Assembly: GCA_012523085.1 (NCBI GenBank)
Contig: JAAYJC010000138.1
Coordinates: forward strand, 1 to 64,000
From: Clostridiales bacterium
GTDB taxonomy: Bacteria > Bacillota > Clostridia > Oscillospirales > Oscillospiraceae
Reading direction: 5' to 3'
Length of the DNA: 64,000 nt
A program made the translations under genes and the position numbers. Below are positions 34,886-42,935 of the stretch, piece by piece. The notes below the pieces were generated by a model. It had not been told where the DNA came from. It saw nothing but the letters and a program-made list of their open reading frames with translations, and ran no database searches. Position 1 is the first letter of the stretch, and the number at the start of each line of letters is the position of its first letter.

Positions 34886-35995
34886 ATGCTTTATCAAAGA
34901 CCTGCTTATCCGGGGCCGGATTATGAGGGCACATACAGCCTGCAGCTGTACGGCAATGCAATAAAAGTGCCGAAAATCGATACGCCCATACCGCCGGTCG
35001 AAAACTTCAAACGCGCGGCAGCAAGAAACAATCCGTTATGGGTACCCAACTCAATGACGGACATGCAAACACTCATGCTTCAGGATCTGGCCGATGGGCC
35101 TCAGATCGGTCCTGATTTCAAAAGAAGAGCGAAAGAAGACTATACATTTACCGATTGGTTTAACGTACTGTGGACATGGGTCCACTCCGCGGGCGGAGCC
35201 GTGACCACGCCCGGTATCGTGCTGCTTGACGATATCACAAAATGGGAATCGGTCGTTAAGTTTCCGGAACTGGGTCAATGGGAATGGCGGGAAAAAGCTG
35301 ATTCTTTCTTAAAAAAGGATTATGACGAGAATAAAGCTTTGCAGATCGACATAGGTCCCGGCTGTATACAAAGGCTCATTTCGCTTCTCGGCGGATATAC
35401 GGAGGGAATGTTTGCCCTTGCCCTCGAGCCTGAAGCCGTCAAGGATTTTTTCAATCGTTTTGCTGATTTTATGATAGAGCTTGTCGATCATCTGATGGCT
35501 TTTTACCCGGTAAACCTTCTGACCATTCATGATGATTGGGGTACGGAGCGCGACACCTTCTTTTCACCGCAGATGATGGAAGATCTGGTTTTTGAACCGA
35601 CAAAACGAATCATTGAGCATATAAAGGCTAAAAATTGTGCTTTTATGATGCATTCGTGCGGAAATGTCTCTCGTTTTATCCCGTATCTGATTGACATGAA
35701 AGCGGACTTTTTGCAGCTTCAGCGCCGTTCCGTCGATGTTCCCGCGATGAAGGCGAAGTATGGGGACAAGATCGGGTTTAACGCCGGAATGGAAATACCG
35801 GAATGGGAAAGATCGTATACCAAAGAAGAAATGATTCGTATAATTCACAACACTGTCGAAATATACGGTAAACACGGCGGTTTTTTTAGTTCCGTGTTTG
35901 AAATGGACTCCGAAAAACTGTGGGACTACACCTGGGAACTATATGCCTACAGCCGCGAATATTATGACAGGCAGAAAAAAGCGGCGGAGGCATAG
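34886..35995 (+). CDS. UroD-superfamily protein
   Basis: 369 residues. It resembles the protein at 11143 and MtaA/MtbA-type methyltransferases. LTIHDDWGTERDTFFSPQMM and FMMHSCGNVSRFIPYLIDM carry conserved acidic residues and the zinc-binding His-x-Cys (HSCG, about residues 253-256). It starts at ATG 34886 behind AAGGA. It follows the solute-binding lipoprotein gene and precedes aconitase X, so it probably acts on the imported compound. A corrinoid partner, expected for methyl transfer, is not in the window, leaving decarboxylation or another reaction possible. Confidence 0.78.
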   Translation: MLYQRPAYPGPDYEGTYSLQLYGNAIKVPKIDTPIPPVENFKRAAARNNPLWVPNSMTDMQTLMLQDLADGPQIGPDFKRRAKEDYTFTDWFNVLWTWVHSAGGAVTTPGIVLLDDITKWESVVKFPELGQWEWREKADSFLKKDYDENKALQIDIGPGCIQRLISLLGGYTEGMFALALEPEAVKDFFNRFADFMIELVDHLMAFYPVNLLTIHDDWGTERDTFFSPQMMEDLVFEPTKRIIEHIKAKNCAFMMHSCGNVSRFIPYLIDMKADFLQLQRRSVDVPAMKAKYGDKIGFNAGMEIPEWERSYTKEEMIRIIHNTVEIYGKHGGFFSSVFEMDSEKLWDYTWELYAYSREYYDRQKKAAEA

Positions 35996-36052
35996 TTGAG
36001 ATTTGCCATTTTGACGAGCATAGGCTAAGATGATTACGAACGGAGGGATTCG

Positions 36053-37351
36053 ATGGTTAACTTAACAGATGACGAAAAACGAATGCTTCAGGGAGAAGAT
36101 GGGGTTATCCCGCAGGTCTGTATGCAGTATCTGGTGGAAATGTGTCAGGTAGCGGGCGCAGAAAAGCTTGTGGATTTAGATGGAACAGGCGATATGCACA
36201 CGCCCGGCATCTCTTTGTCGCAGCACTATTCCTTTACCTTTGAAGATCTCAAGGCGCTGGCCGAATCCGGTGCGCAATTTAAAGTACCGACATTCGCCAA
36301 CAAAGCACCTTTCGGAGAATTGACACCGGTCCATGGATGGCAGCATTGCCATATGCGCAGTTACGGCGGACAGTATCATGACGATCCTGAATTCCATAAA
36401 AAAGCCATGCATGAAGAGTATTATACGCTCTACAGAAAAATGGGTATGATGACGACATTCTCTTGTGCAAACTATCTGACCATGTCTTTTTTACCTTCCA
36501 TCGGACAGCATTGCACTTGGTTTGAGAGCTCCCAGATACCGTATTGCAACGCTACTTTAGGCGCACGCACGAACATCGACGGCAGCTTTGCCACATGCCT
36601 TTTGGGAAAGGCGCCATATTACGGCATGCACATTACGGAGAATCGGTACGCAACCGTATTGGTCAAAACCGAAAGACTGATACAAACCGATCTTGAATGG
36701 GATGTTTTCGGCTTCGCGGTCGGCGAGGATGTTGGTGTTGACGTGCCGGTCCTTTTAGGAACCGCAAAACCCACGACAACGCAGTTCCAGAAGCTTAATT
36801 CAGCGATTCACACAGGCGGGGGCGTGAGTATGTACCATATCCCCGGAAGCACACCTGAAGCACCGTCTCTGGAATGGGCGCTTGGCGGAAAAAAACCGAT
36901 TCGCGAAACGATTATCGGAGATAAGGAACTGAAGAACGCATACGAAAAGCTAAACTACCATACAAGCGATGTTGTGGATATGGTCTATCTCGGCTGCCCG
37001 CACTTGAATGTTGTAGACATGATGCGCCTTGCCCGCAAGCTGGAGGGTAAAAAATGCGCTGTTCCGCTTTGGATAATGACCGCGCCCTGGCTTTATGAAA
37101 CCGCAAAGAACCTGGGGTATGTGAAAGTCTACGAAGAGGCGGGCGCGCACCTGATGTCGGGAACCTGCCCGGCCGCTATGGGCGGCGTGCCCGAGGGTGT
37201 AAAGAATCTCGCGGTAGATACGGCTAAACAAGCTTATTATATTACAGGATGTTATCCCGATGATGACAACAAACTGCAGGTCTGCTACGGCTCAACGGAC
37301 GACTGCATAGATGCTGCGCTCAGCGGCAGATGGCGCGGTGAATGGAAGTGA
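36053..37351 (+). CDS. aconitase X, catalytic (large) subunit
   Basis: 432 residues behind GGAGGG. FSCANYL, LGARTNIDGS, LGCPHLN and SGTCPA are the cysteine-bearing and substrate-binding motifs of AcnX (DUF521). The small swivelling subunit follows at 37439, so this is the split two-gene form. Known AcnX enzymes are iron-sulfur hydro-lyases (cis-3-hydroxyproline dehydratase; phosphomevalonate dehydratase in archaea). With no mevalonate or proline genes nearby, a hydroxy-acid dehydration in the local catabolic pathway is inferred. It lies 57 bases after the UroD-family gene. Confidence 0.88.
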   Translation: MVNLTDDEKRMLQGEDGVIPQVCMQYLVEMCQVAGAEKLVDLDGTGDMHTPGISLSQHYSFTFEDLKALAESGAQFKVPTFANKAPFGELTPVHGWQHCHMRSYGGQYHDDPEFHKKAMHEEYYTLYRKMGMMTTFSCANYLTMSFLPSIGQHCTWFESSQIPYCNATLGARTNIDGSFATCLLGKAPYYGMHITENRYATVLVKTERLIQTDLEWDVFGFAVGEDVGVDVPVLLGTAKPTTTQFQKLNSAIHTGGGVSMYHIPGSTPEAPSLEWALGGKKPIRETIIGDKELKNAYEKLNYHTSDVVDMVYLGCPHLNVVDMMRLARKLEGKKCAVPLWIMTAPWLYETAKNLGYVKVYEEAGAHLMSGTCPAAMGGVPEGVKNLAVDTAKQAYYITGCYPDDDNKLQVCYGSTDDCIDAALSGRWRGEWK

Positions 37352-37438
37352 CCATTCTTATGTCAGCAGGCTGCTTTTTTAAAACAAATGCACCATTTCA
37401 TCCGCCGTACCGGCGGAGGGACCGGAGGAATAAATAAC

Positions 37439-37876
37439 ATGAAAAAGATTCGGATTCACGGGAGAGCTGAATTCGGCGGGTGCGTGGAGGCTGAAGCTTT
37501 GGTCTCGCCGATCCCGCTTCAGGGATTTACAAGCGTCAGTCCGATGCGCGGGTATTCGACGGAGAGAAACCATCCGTTGTTTAAGGTGCCTTATACAGGC
37601 AAGGTCCTTGTCTATCCCTCGCCGAGAGGATCGGGCGGATTTGCGGCCTTTGGTGTCGGCCCGATGAAACCCGCGGCGTTTATCCATACGAAAAACAGCC
37701 CGCTTTCCGTACTGTGCGCAATCGCTGCACATGTGCCGTCAATGACGGATTTTGAAATGGATCCAATGGAATTTATCGAGACCGGCGATATGGTTCTGGT
37801 GAATGCCGACGAGGGCTACATAGAAATCACCAAAAAATCCAACGAGGCTTCTACTTCACCAGAAGAGAACGGGTGA
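37439..37876 (+). CDS. aconitase X, swivelling (small) subunit (DUF126)
   Basis: 145 residues from the ATG at 37439 with GGAGG nine bases upstream; the longer frame from 37388 lacks such a site. GEAEF-like opening (IHGRAEFGGCVEAEALV), LVYPSPRGSGGFAAFG (the phosphate-loop serine motif) and PAAFIHTKNSPLSVLCAI are typical of the DUF126 domain, which swings over the large subunit's active site. It lies 87 bases after the large-subunit gene. Confidence 0.88.
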   Translation: MKKIRIHGRAEFGGCVEAEALVSPIPLQGFTSVSPMRGYSTERNHPLFKVPYTGKVLVYPSPRGSGGFAAFGVGPMKPAAFIHTKNSPLSVLCAIAAHVPSMTDFEMDPMEFIETGDMVLVNADEGYIEITKKSNEASTSPEENG

Positions 37877-37903
37877 AGGCAAAACCGCACGGTTGTTCTT
37901 AAC

Positions 37904-38154
37904 TTAATGCCTGCTTAACAATTCAAAAACGCAACAACTGCAATACTTTGACAGCGTTTTTGAATTGTTAAGGTGCAAGGTTTTTTGCTGTTTACAGCAA
38001 AAAATCATGCACCATGGATTTGCGGCGTGTATTCGCAAATTCATTTAGGCAGACAATCTATGCATCTGAAACGGCAAAACAGGCTTGTTTATAATGCGTT
38101 TCGCAAAACGCATTTGTTCCACAGAACAAACACGTTTGTTCTGTGGACATTATT
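37904..38154. repeat. MITE-like element, copy 1
   Basis: About 251 bp, clearly homologous to 52828-53088. The ends are imperfect inverted repeats (TTAATGCCTGCTTAACAA... and, reversed, AATGTCCACAGAACAAA). It carries nested hairpins: CAATTCAAAAACGC with GCGTTTTTGAATTG, TTTTTTGCTGTTTACAGCAAAAAA, ATGCGTTTCGCAAAACGCAT, and an extra ACAGAACAAACACGTTTGTTCTGT found only here. It ends 20 bases before the QueG-like gene. The open frame through it (37973-38158) also appears in copy 2 but reflects shared DNA. Confidence 0.8.
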
Positions 38155-38173
38155 TTAAAAGGATGGGTCACAG

Positions 38174-39061
38174 ATGATGAATATCAAGCAATCGATCATA
38201 GAAACTGCACGAAATGCCGGAATGGATATGTGTAAAATTGCAGGCATTGACCGGTTCGCCACCGCTCAAAGCGGCATGCATCCGACAGATGTGCTGCCCG
38301 GCTGCAAATCCGTCATCGTCATTGGCGTCCGGCTTTTGGACGGCATTGTTCAGGCTAATTTTCGGGCTTTTGAAAACGGACGCGGTGATTTAAAAGGCCT
38401 TTACGGAACATACGGATATTCAACGCTGCCGAACTTCGAGCTGACTTACGCCTGCTATGCGGTTGCGCAGTTTATCGAAAGGAACACCGGAGAGGCTGCG
38501 ACGCCCTGCTCCACCGGTCCGATGACAAACGGCGCGCAGATCAGCATCCGCCACGCTGCCGTGGCTGCCGGACTCGGGGAGTTCGGTTGGATGAGCATAG
38601 TGCTGACGCCGGAATTCGGGCCGAGAAACAGATTCGGCGTAATTCTGACAACTGCGGAGCTGGAACCCGATCCGATGTACGATGGCAAGAAGTTATGCAA
38701 TCCGGAATCCTGTGGGATCTGTACAAACGCATGTCCGACCAAAGCGCTCAGCAAATACGGCGAAAAAGAGGCGCGGGTTGTGGAAATGGGCGGGAAAAGA
38801 TATGAGTACTGCCATATCGATATGATAAAATGCTCCATGGCTCTGATGGCGCTGACCAAGGAACTGGGCGGCAGGGAGGATCTTCTGTCAACCGACGACC
38901 CGACACCGAAGGAATTTTTCGAGGCGCAGAAGAAAGCCCGCACAGATGATGTCGGCCTCCAGCATGTCGCGTCCTGGCACTGCGGACGTTGCCTGTCTTA
39001 TTGCCCGGTCGGAAACTGGGGTGCCAAGTTCAAAGCAACCGGGCTGAGTAAAGGCGTATAA
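38174..39061 (+). CDS. QueG/epoxyqueuosine-reductase-like iron-sulfur protein
   Basis: 295 residues; an ATG at 38177 is an equally good start. The N-terminal half matches the cobalamin-binding domain shared by epoxyqueuosine reductase and reductive dehalogenases (CKSVIVIGVRL; AAVAAGLGEFGWMSIVLTPEFG). Cysteine motifs follow: CGICTNACPTKAL and, near the C-terminus, CGRCLSYCPVG, fitting two [4Fe-4S] clusters. True QueG is longer and lacks this context. In a cluster with UroD-type proteins it could reduce a corrinoid or the pathway substrate; this is inference. It is separated from aconitase X by the mobile repeat. Confidence 0.72.
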   Translation: MMNIKQSIIETARNAGMDMCKIAGIDRFATAQSGMHPTDVLPGCKSVIVIGVRLLDGIVQANFRAFENGRGDLKGLYGTYGYSTLPNFELTYACYAVAQFIERNTGEAATPCSTGPMTNGAQISIRHAAVAAGLGEFGWMSIVLTPEFGPRNRFGVILTTAELEPDPMYDGKKLCNPESCGICTNACPTKALSKYGEKEARVVEMGGKRYEYCHIDMIKCSMALMALTKELGGREDLLSTDDPTPKEFFEAQKKARTDDVGLQHVASWHCGRCLSYCPVGNWGAKFKATGLSKGV

Positions 39062-39094
39062 ACAGGCAAATCGAGACGATCAGATCATATAAAG

Positions 39095-39137
39095 CCCCCG
39101 GAGCAGACGGTAAGGAAGAGACTGGCTGCCCCGGGGG
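39095..39137 (+). terminator. hairpin after the QueG-like gene
   Basis: CCCCCGGAGCAG (39095-39106) pairs with CTGCCCCGGGGG (39126-39137) with one mismatch. The tail is TAAAAAC, so termination efficiency on the + strand is uncertain. Confidence 0.5.
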
Positions 39138-39230
39138 TAAAAACATGCCGCTGCGGCGAATTATTTGTAACAGAATATTAAGTAGTGCGGAGTGATCAAA
39201 TTACAGCGAAGCCAATGAATACCGCAAAGA

Positions 39231-39365
39231 ATGATGATCAGTTTCAACTTCAAAGCCGGCGTCCTGTCTCTGACCCCGGATGCGTTTGTGGTTGTGTGTT
39301 CCGGATACACGGTCCGGGACTTTGAAAAGGCAATGAAAGAAATAACGGCCGTAATCGGTTGGTGA
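39231..39365 (+). CDS. possible 44-residue protein between two hairpins
   Basis: The frame starts at ATG 39231 (or 39234) and reads MISFNFKAGVLSLTPDAF, then VVVCSGYTVRDFEKAMKE. It is bounded by the hairpin at 39095-39137 and a good terminator at 39388-39426. The alternation looks like a small alpha-beta protein, but no Shine-Dalgarno is visible and no family is recognised. The remainder of 39062-39526 shows nothing else. Confidence 0.3.
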   Translation: MMISFNFKAGVLSLTPDAFVVVCSGYTVRDFEKAMKEITAVIGW

Positions 39366-39387
39366 TATCGCAGAGCGGGAAAAGCCG

Positions 39388-39426
39388 ATCCCCGGGAGAA
39401 CGCAAAGGCGCACCCCGGGGATTTTT
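39388..39426 (+). terminator. rho-independent terminator
   Basis: ATCCCCGGG (39388-39396) pairs with CCCGGGGAT (39414-39422), followed by TTTTTC. It suits a + strand transcript ending here, either from the QueG-like gene or from the small frame at 39231. Confidence 0.65.
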
Positions 39427-39526
39427 CACTTAACCTGTTACCGCTGATACATTCATCTCTGCCGGCAACCGGCAGGATCGAATGAAGGATGAAGCTCTGT
39501 TTTTGCCGGCTTAATACCTTCGGATT

Positions 39527-40564
39527 TTAAAACAAAAGCTGAGTGGGAAGACGCTTAATCTGGTCGGCTTTGATGCCGAAGACCTCTTCGCTGTATTTAT
39601 CGATCTCTTCGCACATAACCTCATAGGCACCGGGATATACGGAGCCGGGTCCGCCCTGAGTAATGCAGGGAATAAAATACTTGCTTCCGCATCTGTCGCA
39701 GGAATTGCGTACGGCTTTCCGGCAATCTTCGCGCGTCCAGCCGTCAAAATCCACTTCCTTATTGTCGATGTCGCCCATGAAGCTGATTTTTCCGCCGTAT
39801 TTCTTTATGAGTTCGGGGACATTATTCGATTTCATGCAGCCCTGCCAGATATCGATACCCATTTCGATCATATACGGAACCAGATTCGCAGCGTAGCTGT
39901 CGGCGTGATGCACCACGAGTTCAACTCCGTGGCTGCGGTAGTAGCCGTAAATTTTCTTGTATGGTTCCAGGAAGAAATCAGCGAACATATTCGGACTCAT
40001 GAATGAGCTTCTTTCGCCGCCCCAGTCATCATGGTGGAATACGGCGTCGGGATGAAGATTAGAGCAGATGCCCTCGGCAAGCGCCAGCTCCCAATCGGTA
40101 AGGTAGGAGATCAGATCATGCATTTCATCGGGGTTTGTAATGAAATAGGTTAGCGCGTTTGTGATTTCGCAAAGATGGTGCGTCTGCTCAAAGAGACCGG
40201 GCGCAATGAAGGCGGCTTTGTAAGCCATAGTACCGTCCACTGCGTCATACTGCGCCTTGAAGGCAGCCCATTCATCGTCAGAATATTTCAGTGACGGCGC
40301 ATGAACATAGTCCCGCCAGCGCTCGATATCCTTGACGACAATTTTGTCCGGCGTATGCACGGGGAAAGCACCGGGTGTCCCTTCCGGAAAGGAGTTTGTT
40401 ACGCCCCACGCGTTAACAATGTTCCGCTGGCCTTTTTGAAGCAGAGAGTTGGAATTCATAATATAGGGGTTAAACATCAGCATGATGGCTTCGTATTGAT
40501 TCACGAACCGGTCCGGCTTGCCGCCTTTGATGGTTTCCTGCAAGTTTTGTTTTGGTGTTAACAT
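39527..40564 (-). CDS. UroD-superfamily protein lacking the zinc cysteine
   Basis: 345 residues from the ATG at 40564 behind GGAGGTT. It shares the opening MLTPKQNLQETIKGGKPDR with the protein at 11143 and keeps FHHDDWGGERSSFMSPNMF. At the usual His-x-Cys-Gly it has VVHHADSYAANLVPYM, so the zinc cysteine is missing; a later CDRCGSKYFIPC might replace it. It may have a changed metal site or a different reaction. It faces the + strand cluster and probably belongs to the same pathway. A 47-bp repeat remnant lies between it and gltX. Confidence 0.72.
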   Translation of the reverse strand: MLTPKQNLQETIKGGKPDRFVNQYEAIMLMFNPYIMNSNSLLQKGQRNIVNAWGVTNSFPEGTPGAFPVHTPDKIVVKDIERWRDYVHAPSLKYSDDEWAAFKAQYDAVDGTMAYKAAFIAPGLFEQTHHLCEITNALTYFITNPDEMHDLISYLTDWELALAEGICSNLHPDAVFHHDDWGGERSSFMSPNMFADFFLEPYKKIYGYYRSHGVELVVHHADSYAANLVPYMIEMGIDIWQGCMKSNNVPELIKKYGGKISFMGDIDNKEVDFDGWTREDCRKAVRNSCDRCGSKYFIPCITQGGPGSVYPGAYEVMCEEIDKYSEEVFGIKADQIKRLPTQLLF

Positions 40565-40672
40565 ATTTAACCTCCATTTTATTAATAATTATCTATTATT
40601 ATATAACAAATTTTCTGATATGACAAATGATATTTTGTATATTATTACAATATAATCGGAAATTGATACTTA

Positions 40673-40719
40673 TATAATGCCTGCTGATCGCAAAACGCAT
40701 TTGTTCAGTGGACGTTATA
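40673..40719. repeat. 47-bp derivative of the MITE-like element
   Basis: The left end TATAATGCCTGCTGA is joined directly to CGCAAAACGCATTTGTTCAG and GTGGACGTTATA, the right end of the family at 53060-53088. It is an internal-deletion copy that keeps both inverted ends. It lies in the divergent promoter region between the UroD-family gene and gltX. Confidence 0.75.
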
Positions 40720-40822
40720 TACAACGAACGGGTTTTAAGGTATATCTTGACATCGAATAACGAAGCTGTTATAAATCAGAAAAGATTCCCGCAAGGCAGT
40801 TTTTAGAAAAGGGAGGCGCAGA

Positions 40823-42472
40823 ATGGACAGTTTTGCACTGGCGGATCGGATTTTTCCGGATATTGATCGTACCATAGAGGATTACCTGAAGAAATACGAA
40901 GAAAGAAGCTTGCCCGAACATGCTGTCGTGACCAGATATGCGCCAAGCCCGACGGGTTTTATTCATATGGGCGCGCTGTACGCTTCATTCATCGAACGCA
41001 TCTTTGCAAAGCAGACCGGAGGCGTATTCTATCTTCGTATAGAAGATACGGATCGGAAACGGACGGTACCAAACGGGATTGAGCTGATCATTGAGGACCT
41101 CAAAAAATTCGGCGTTGAGTTTGACGAAGGCCCGATTGACCTGACCGGTGAAAAAGGAGAGTACGGGCCCTATATTCAGACCCGGCGCAAAGAAATTTAC
41201 CATACATTCGTCAAGCACCTGATACGACAAGGTAAGGCATACCCGTGCTTTTGCGGACAGGAAGAGCTGGAGCTTTCGAGAAAAAAGCAGAAAGCATTAA
41301 AGGAGAAGACCGGCTACTGGGGTAAATGGGCAGCATGCCGCCGCCTGGGACCCGGCGAAGCGATGAAAAGGATACAAAACGGGGAGAAATACATTATCCG
41401 CCTGAGATCTGAAGGCGGTCCCGGAAAGAAATCCACATATCCGGATTTAGTAAAGGGCAATCTGACCATCACGGAAAACGATCTGGATATTGTCATACTA
41501 AAAGCCGACGGTTACCCGACTTATCATTTTGCCCACCTTGTGGACGATACGCTGATGAGAACGACGCATGTGATCAGGGCGGACGAATGGGTTGCATCGC
41601 TTCCGATTCATCTGCAGCTGTTTTCCATGTTCGGTTTGACACCGCCGAAATACGCGCATATATCGCCTTTATTAAAAAACGACAACGGTTCGATCCGAAA
41701 GCTCAGTAAAAGAAAGGATCCCGAACTTGCGATCAGTTATTATTTCGAAGTCGGTGTACCGGTAGAGGCGGTTCTGCTGTACCTTGCCACAATCGCAAAC
41801 AGCGGTTTTGAGAACTGGTATAGCAGAAATCCAACAGCACGGATCGAAGAATTCACGTTTTCCTTTTCCGGGATCGGAAAAAGCGGCGCAATCTTTGATT
41901 TAAATAAACTCAGGGATATATCAAAAAGCTATATCGGGAAGCTGAAAGCGCAGGAGGTCTACGAAAAGTCTCTGGACTATATAAGAAAATACGATTCGGC
42001 GTTTTATACGGTATACGTTAAGGACAGGGCTTATACCGAGCAGGTCTTGAATATCGACCGGGAAAAGGCAAACCCCAGAAAAGACATTGCTGCTTACAGC
42101 GAAATCAAAGCACAGATTTGGTATATGTATGACGAGCTGTTCAATACCCCGTGGTCATCCGCAGAAAATATTAACGATGATATAATAAAAGTTTACCTTG
42201 ACCGGTTTTATGACGACCGGGACACTTCGGAAGAATGGCTGAAAAAAATCAAAGCACTGGCGCCTGAATTCGGGTACGCCTCCGAGGCCAGGCAGTATAA
42301 AAAAGAGCCGGAGCGTTATCGGGGGCACATGGGCGATATCTGTGAAATGCTCAGATATCTGCTGACAGCTCAAAACAGATCGCTTGATCTGTATTCCGTT
42401 ATGCGGCTGCTTAAGAAAGACCGGATCAGAGAAAGATATCAATCATATGTGAAATGGAAAAGCAGCAACTGA
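40823..42472 (+). CDS. gltX: glutamyl-tRNA synthetase (class I)
   Basis: 549 residues behind GGGAGG. YAPSPTGFIHMGALYASF holds the HIGH-type motif (here HMGA), RIEDTDRKR follows, and KLSKRKDP is the KMSKS-type loop. It charges tRNA with glutamate, using ATP. It is longer than many bacterial GltX (about 480 residues), with the extra length in the C-terminal anticodon-binding part, and belongs to the clostridial long type. A GlnRS-like specificity cannot be excluded by eye. A tandem terminator follows. Confidence 0.88.
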   Translation: MDSFALADRIFPDIDRTIEDYLKKYEERSLPEHAVVTRYAPSPTGFIHMGALYASFIERIFAKQTGGVFYLRIEDTDRKRTVPNGIELIIEDLKKFGVEFDEGPIDLTGEKGEYGPYIQTRRKEIYHTFVKHLIRQGKAYPCFCGQEELELSRKKQKALKEKTGYWGKWAACRRLGPGEAMKRIQNGEKYIIRLRSEGGPGKKSTYPDLVKGNLTITENDLDIVILKADGYPTYHFAHLVDDTLMRTTHVIRADEWVASLPIHLQLFSMFGLTPPKYAHISPLLKNDNGSIRKLSKRKDPELAISYYFEVGVPVEAVLLYLATIANSGFENWYSRNPTARIEEFTFSFSGIGKSGAIFDLNKLRDISKSYIGKLKAQEVYEKSLDYIRKYDSAFYTVYVKDRAYTEQVLNIDREKANPRKDIAAYSEIKAQIWYMYDELFNTPWSSAENINDDIIKVYLDRFYDDRDTSEEWLKKIKALAPEFGYASEARQYKKEPERYRGHMGDICEMLRYLLTAQNRSLDLYSVMRLLKKDRIRERYQSYVKWKSSN

Positions 42473-42625
42473 TACGGCAGGCGGACTGGATTCCGGTACG
42501 AGAAAATCATGTAAAGCAGCCGGAAGACGGCTCTTGACGAGCTGCCTCCCGGCTTATGGATAAGAGAGATAAAAAACGAGATATCCTATTCTCAAAAACG
42601 CAAAATAGTATAAGGTATTATAAAA

Positions 42626-42707
42626 GGCTACAGGCAAAGCGGCCACGGTTATGGCCGCTTTGCCTGTAGCCAAAATACTGTTCTTTAAATATATCGGAGA
42701 ACAGTAT
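42626..42707. terminator. tandem terminators between gltX and rubredoxin genes
   Basis: GGCTACAGGCAAAGCGGCCA (42626-42645) pairs perfectly over 20 bp with 42652-42671. A second hairpin, ATACTGTTCT (42675-42684) with AGAACAGTAT (42698-42707), follows. They separate convergent transcripts and account for most of the 294-base gap. Confidence 0.75.
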
Positions 42708-42766
42708 TAAAGACAACGGCGCTGCTTTTCTTTCAATACTATTCATGCAGCAGAGTTTTTCGGTGA

Positions 42767-42904
42767 TCAGGCTTCCTCAAAGTCTTCCTTTCCGGCGCCG
42801 CACAGCGGGCAAACCCAATCAGAGGGCAGTTCCTCGAACGGGACGCCGCCATTGTCTGCCGGGTCGTAAACATAGCCGCAGAGTAAACAAACATAGGATT
42901 TCAT
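42767..42904 (-). CDS. rubredoxin
   Basis: 45 residues from the ATG at 42904 (an ATG at 42907 is also possible), with GGAGG upstream on the minus strand. [11 protein letters not shown] and [13 protein letters not shown] are the two CxxCG iron knuckles, with the usual acidic character between them. It is slightly shorter than typical rubredoxins (about 52). It carries single electrons through a mononuclear iron centre. The gene lies 32 bases after its reductase, giving a rubredoxin-reductase/rubredoxin operon that usually feeds oxygen- or peroxide-reducing enzymes in anaerobes. Confidence 0.93.
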   Translation of the reverse strand: MKSYVCLLCGYVYDPADNGGVPFEELPSDWVCPLCGAGKEDFEEA

Positions 42905-42935
42905 CATAATTCCTCCGAAATAATCATATTTTATT

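Noticed and set aside
37904..38154. CRISPR array or riboswitch
   Set aside because: The repeated stems are nested hairpins, not regularly spaced direct repeats, and the same unit occurs elsewhere with inverted ends, which indicates a mobile repeat.
37973..38158. 61-codon frame MQGFLLFTAKNHA... also seen at 52898-53089
   Set aside because: It is the translation of the MITE-like repeat. The similarity between copies is at DNA level including hairpins, and the frames diverge at the variable hairpin module.
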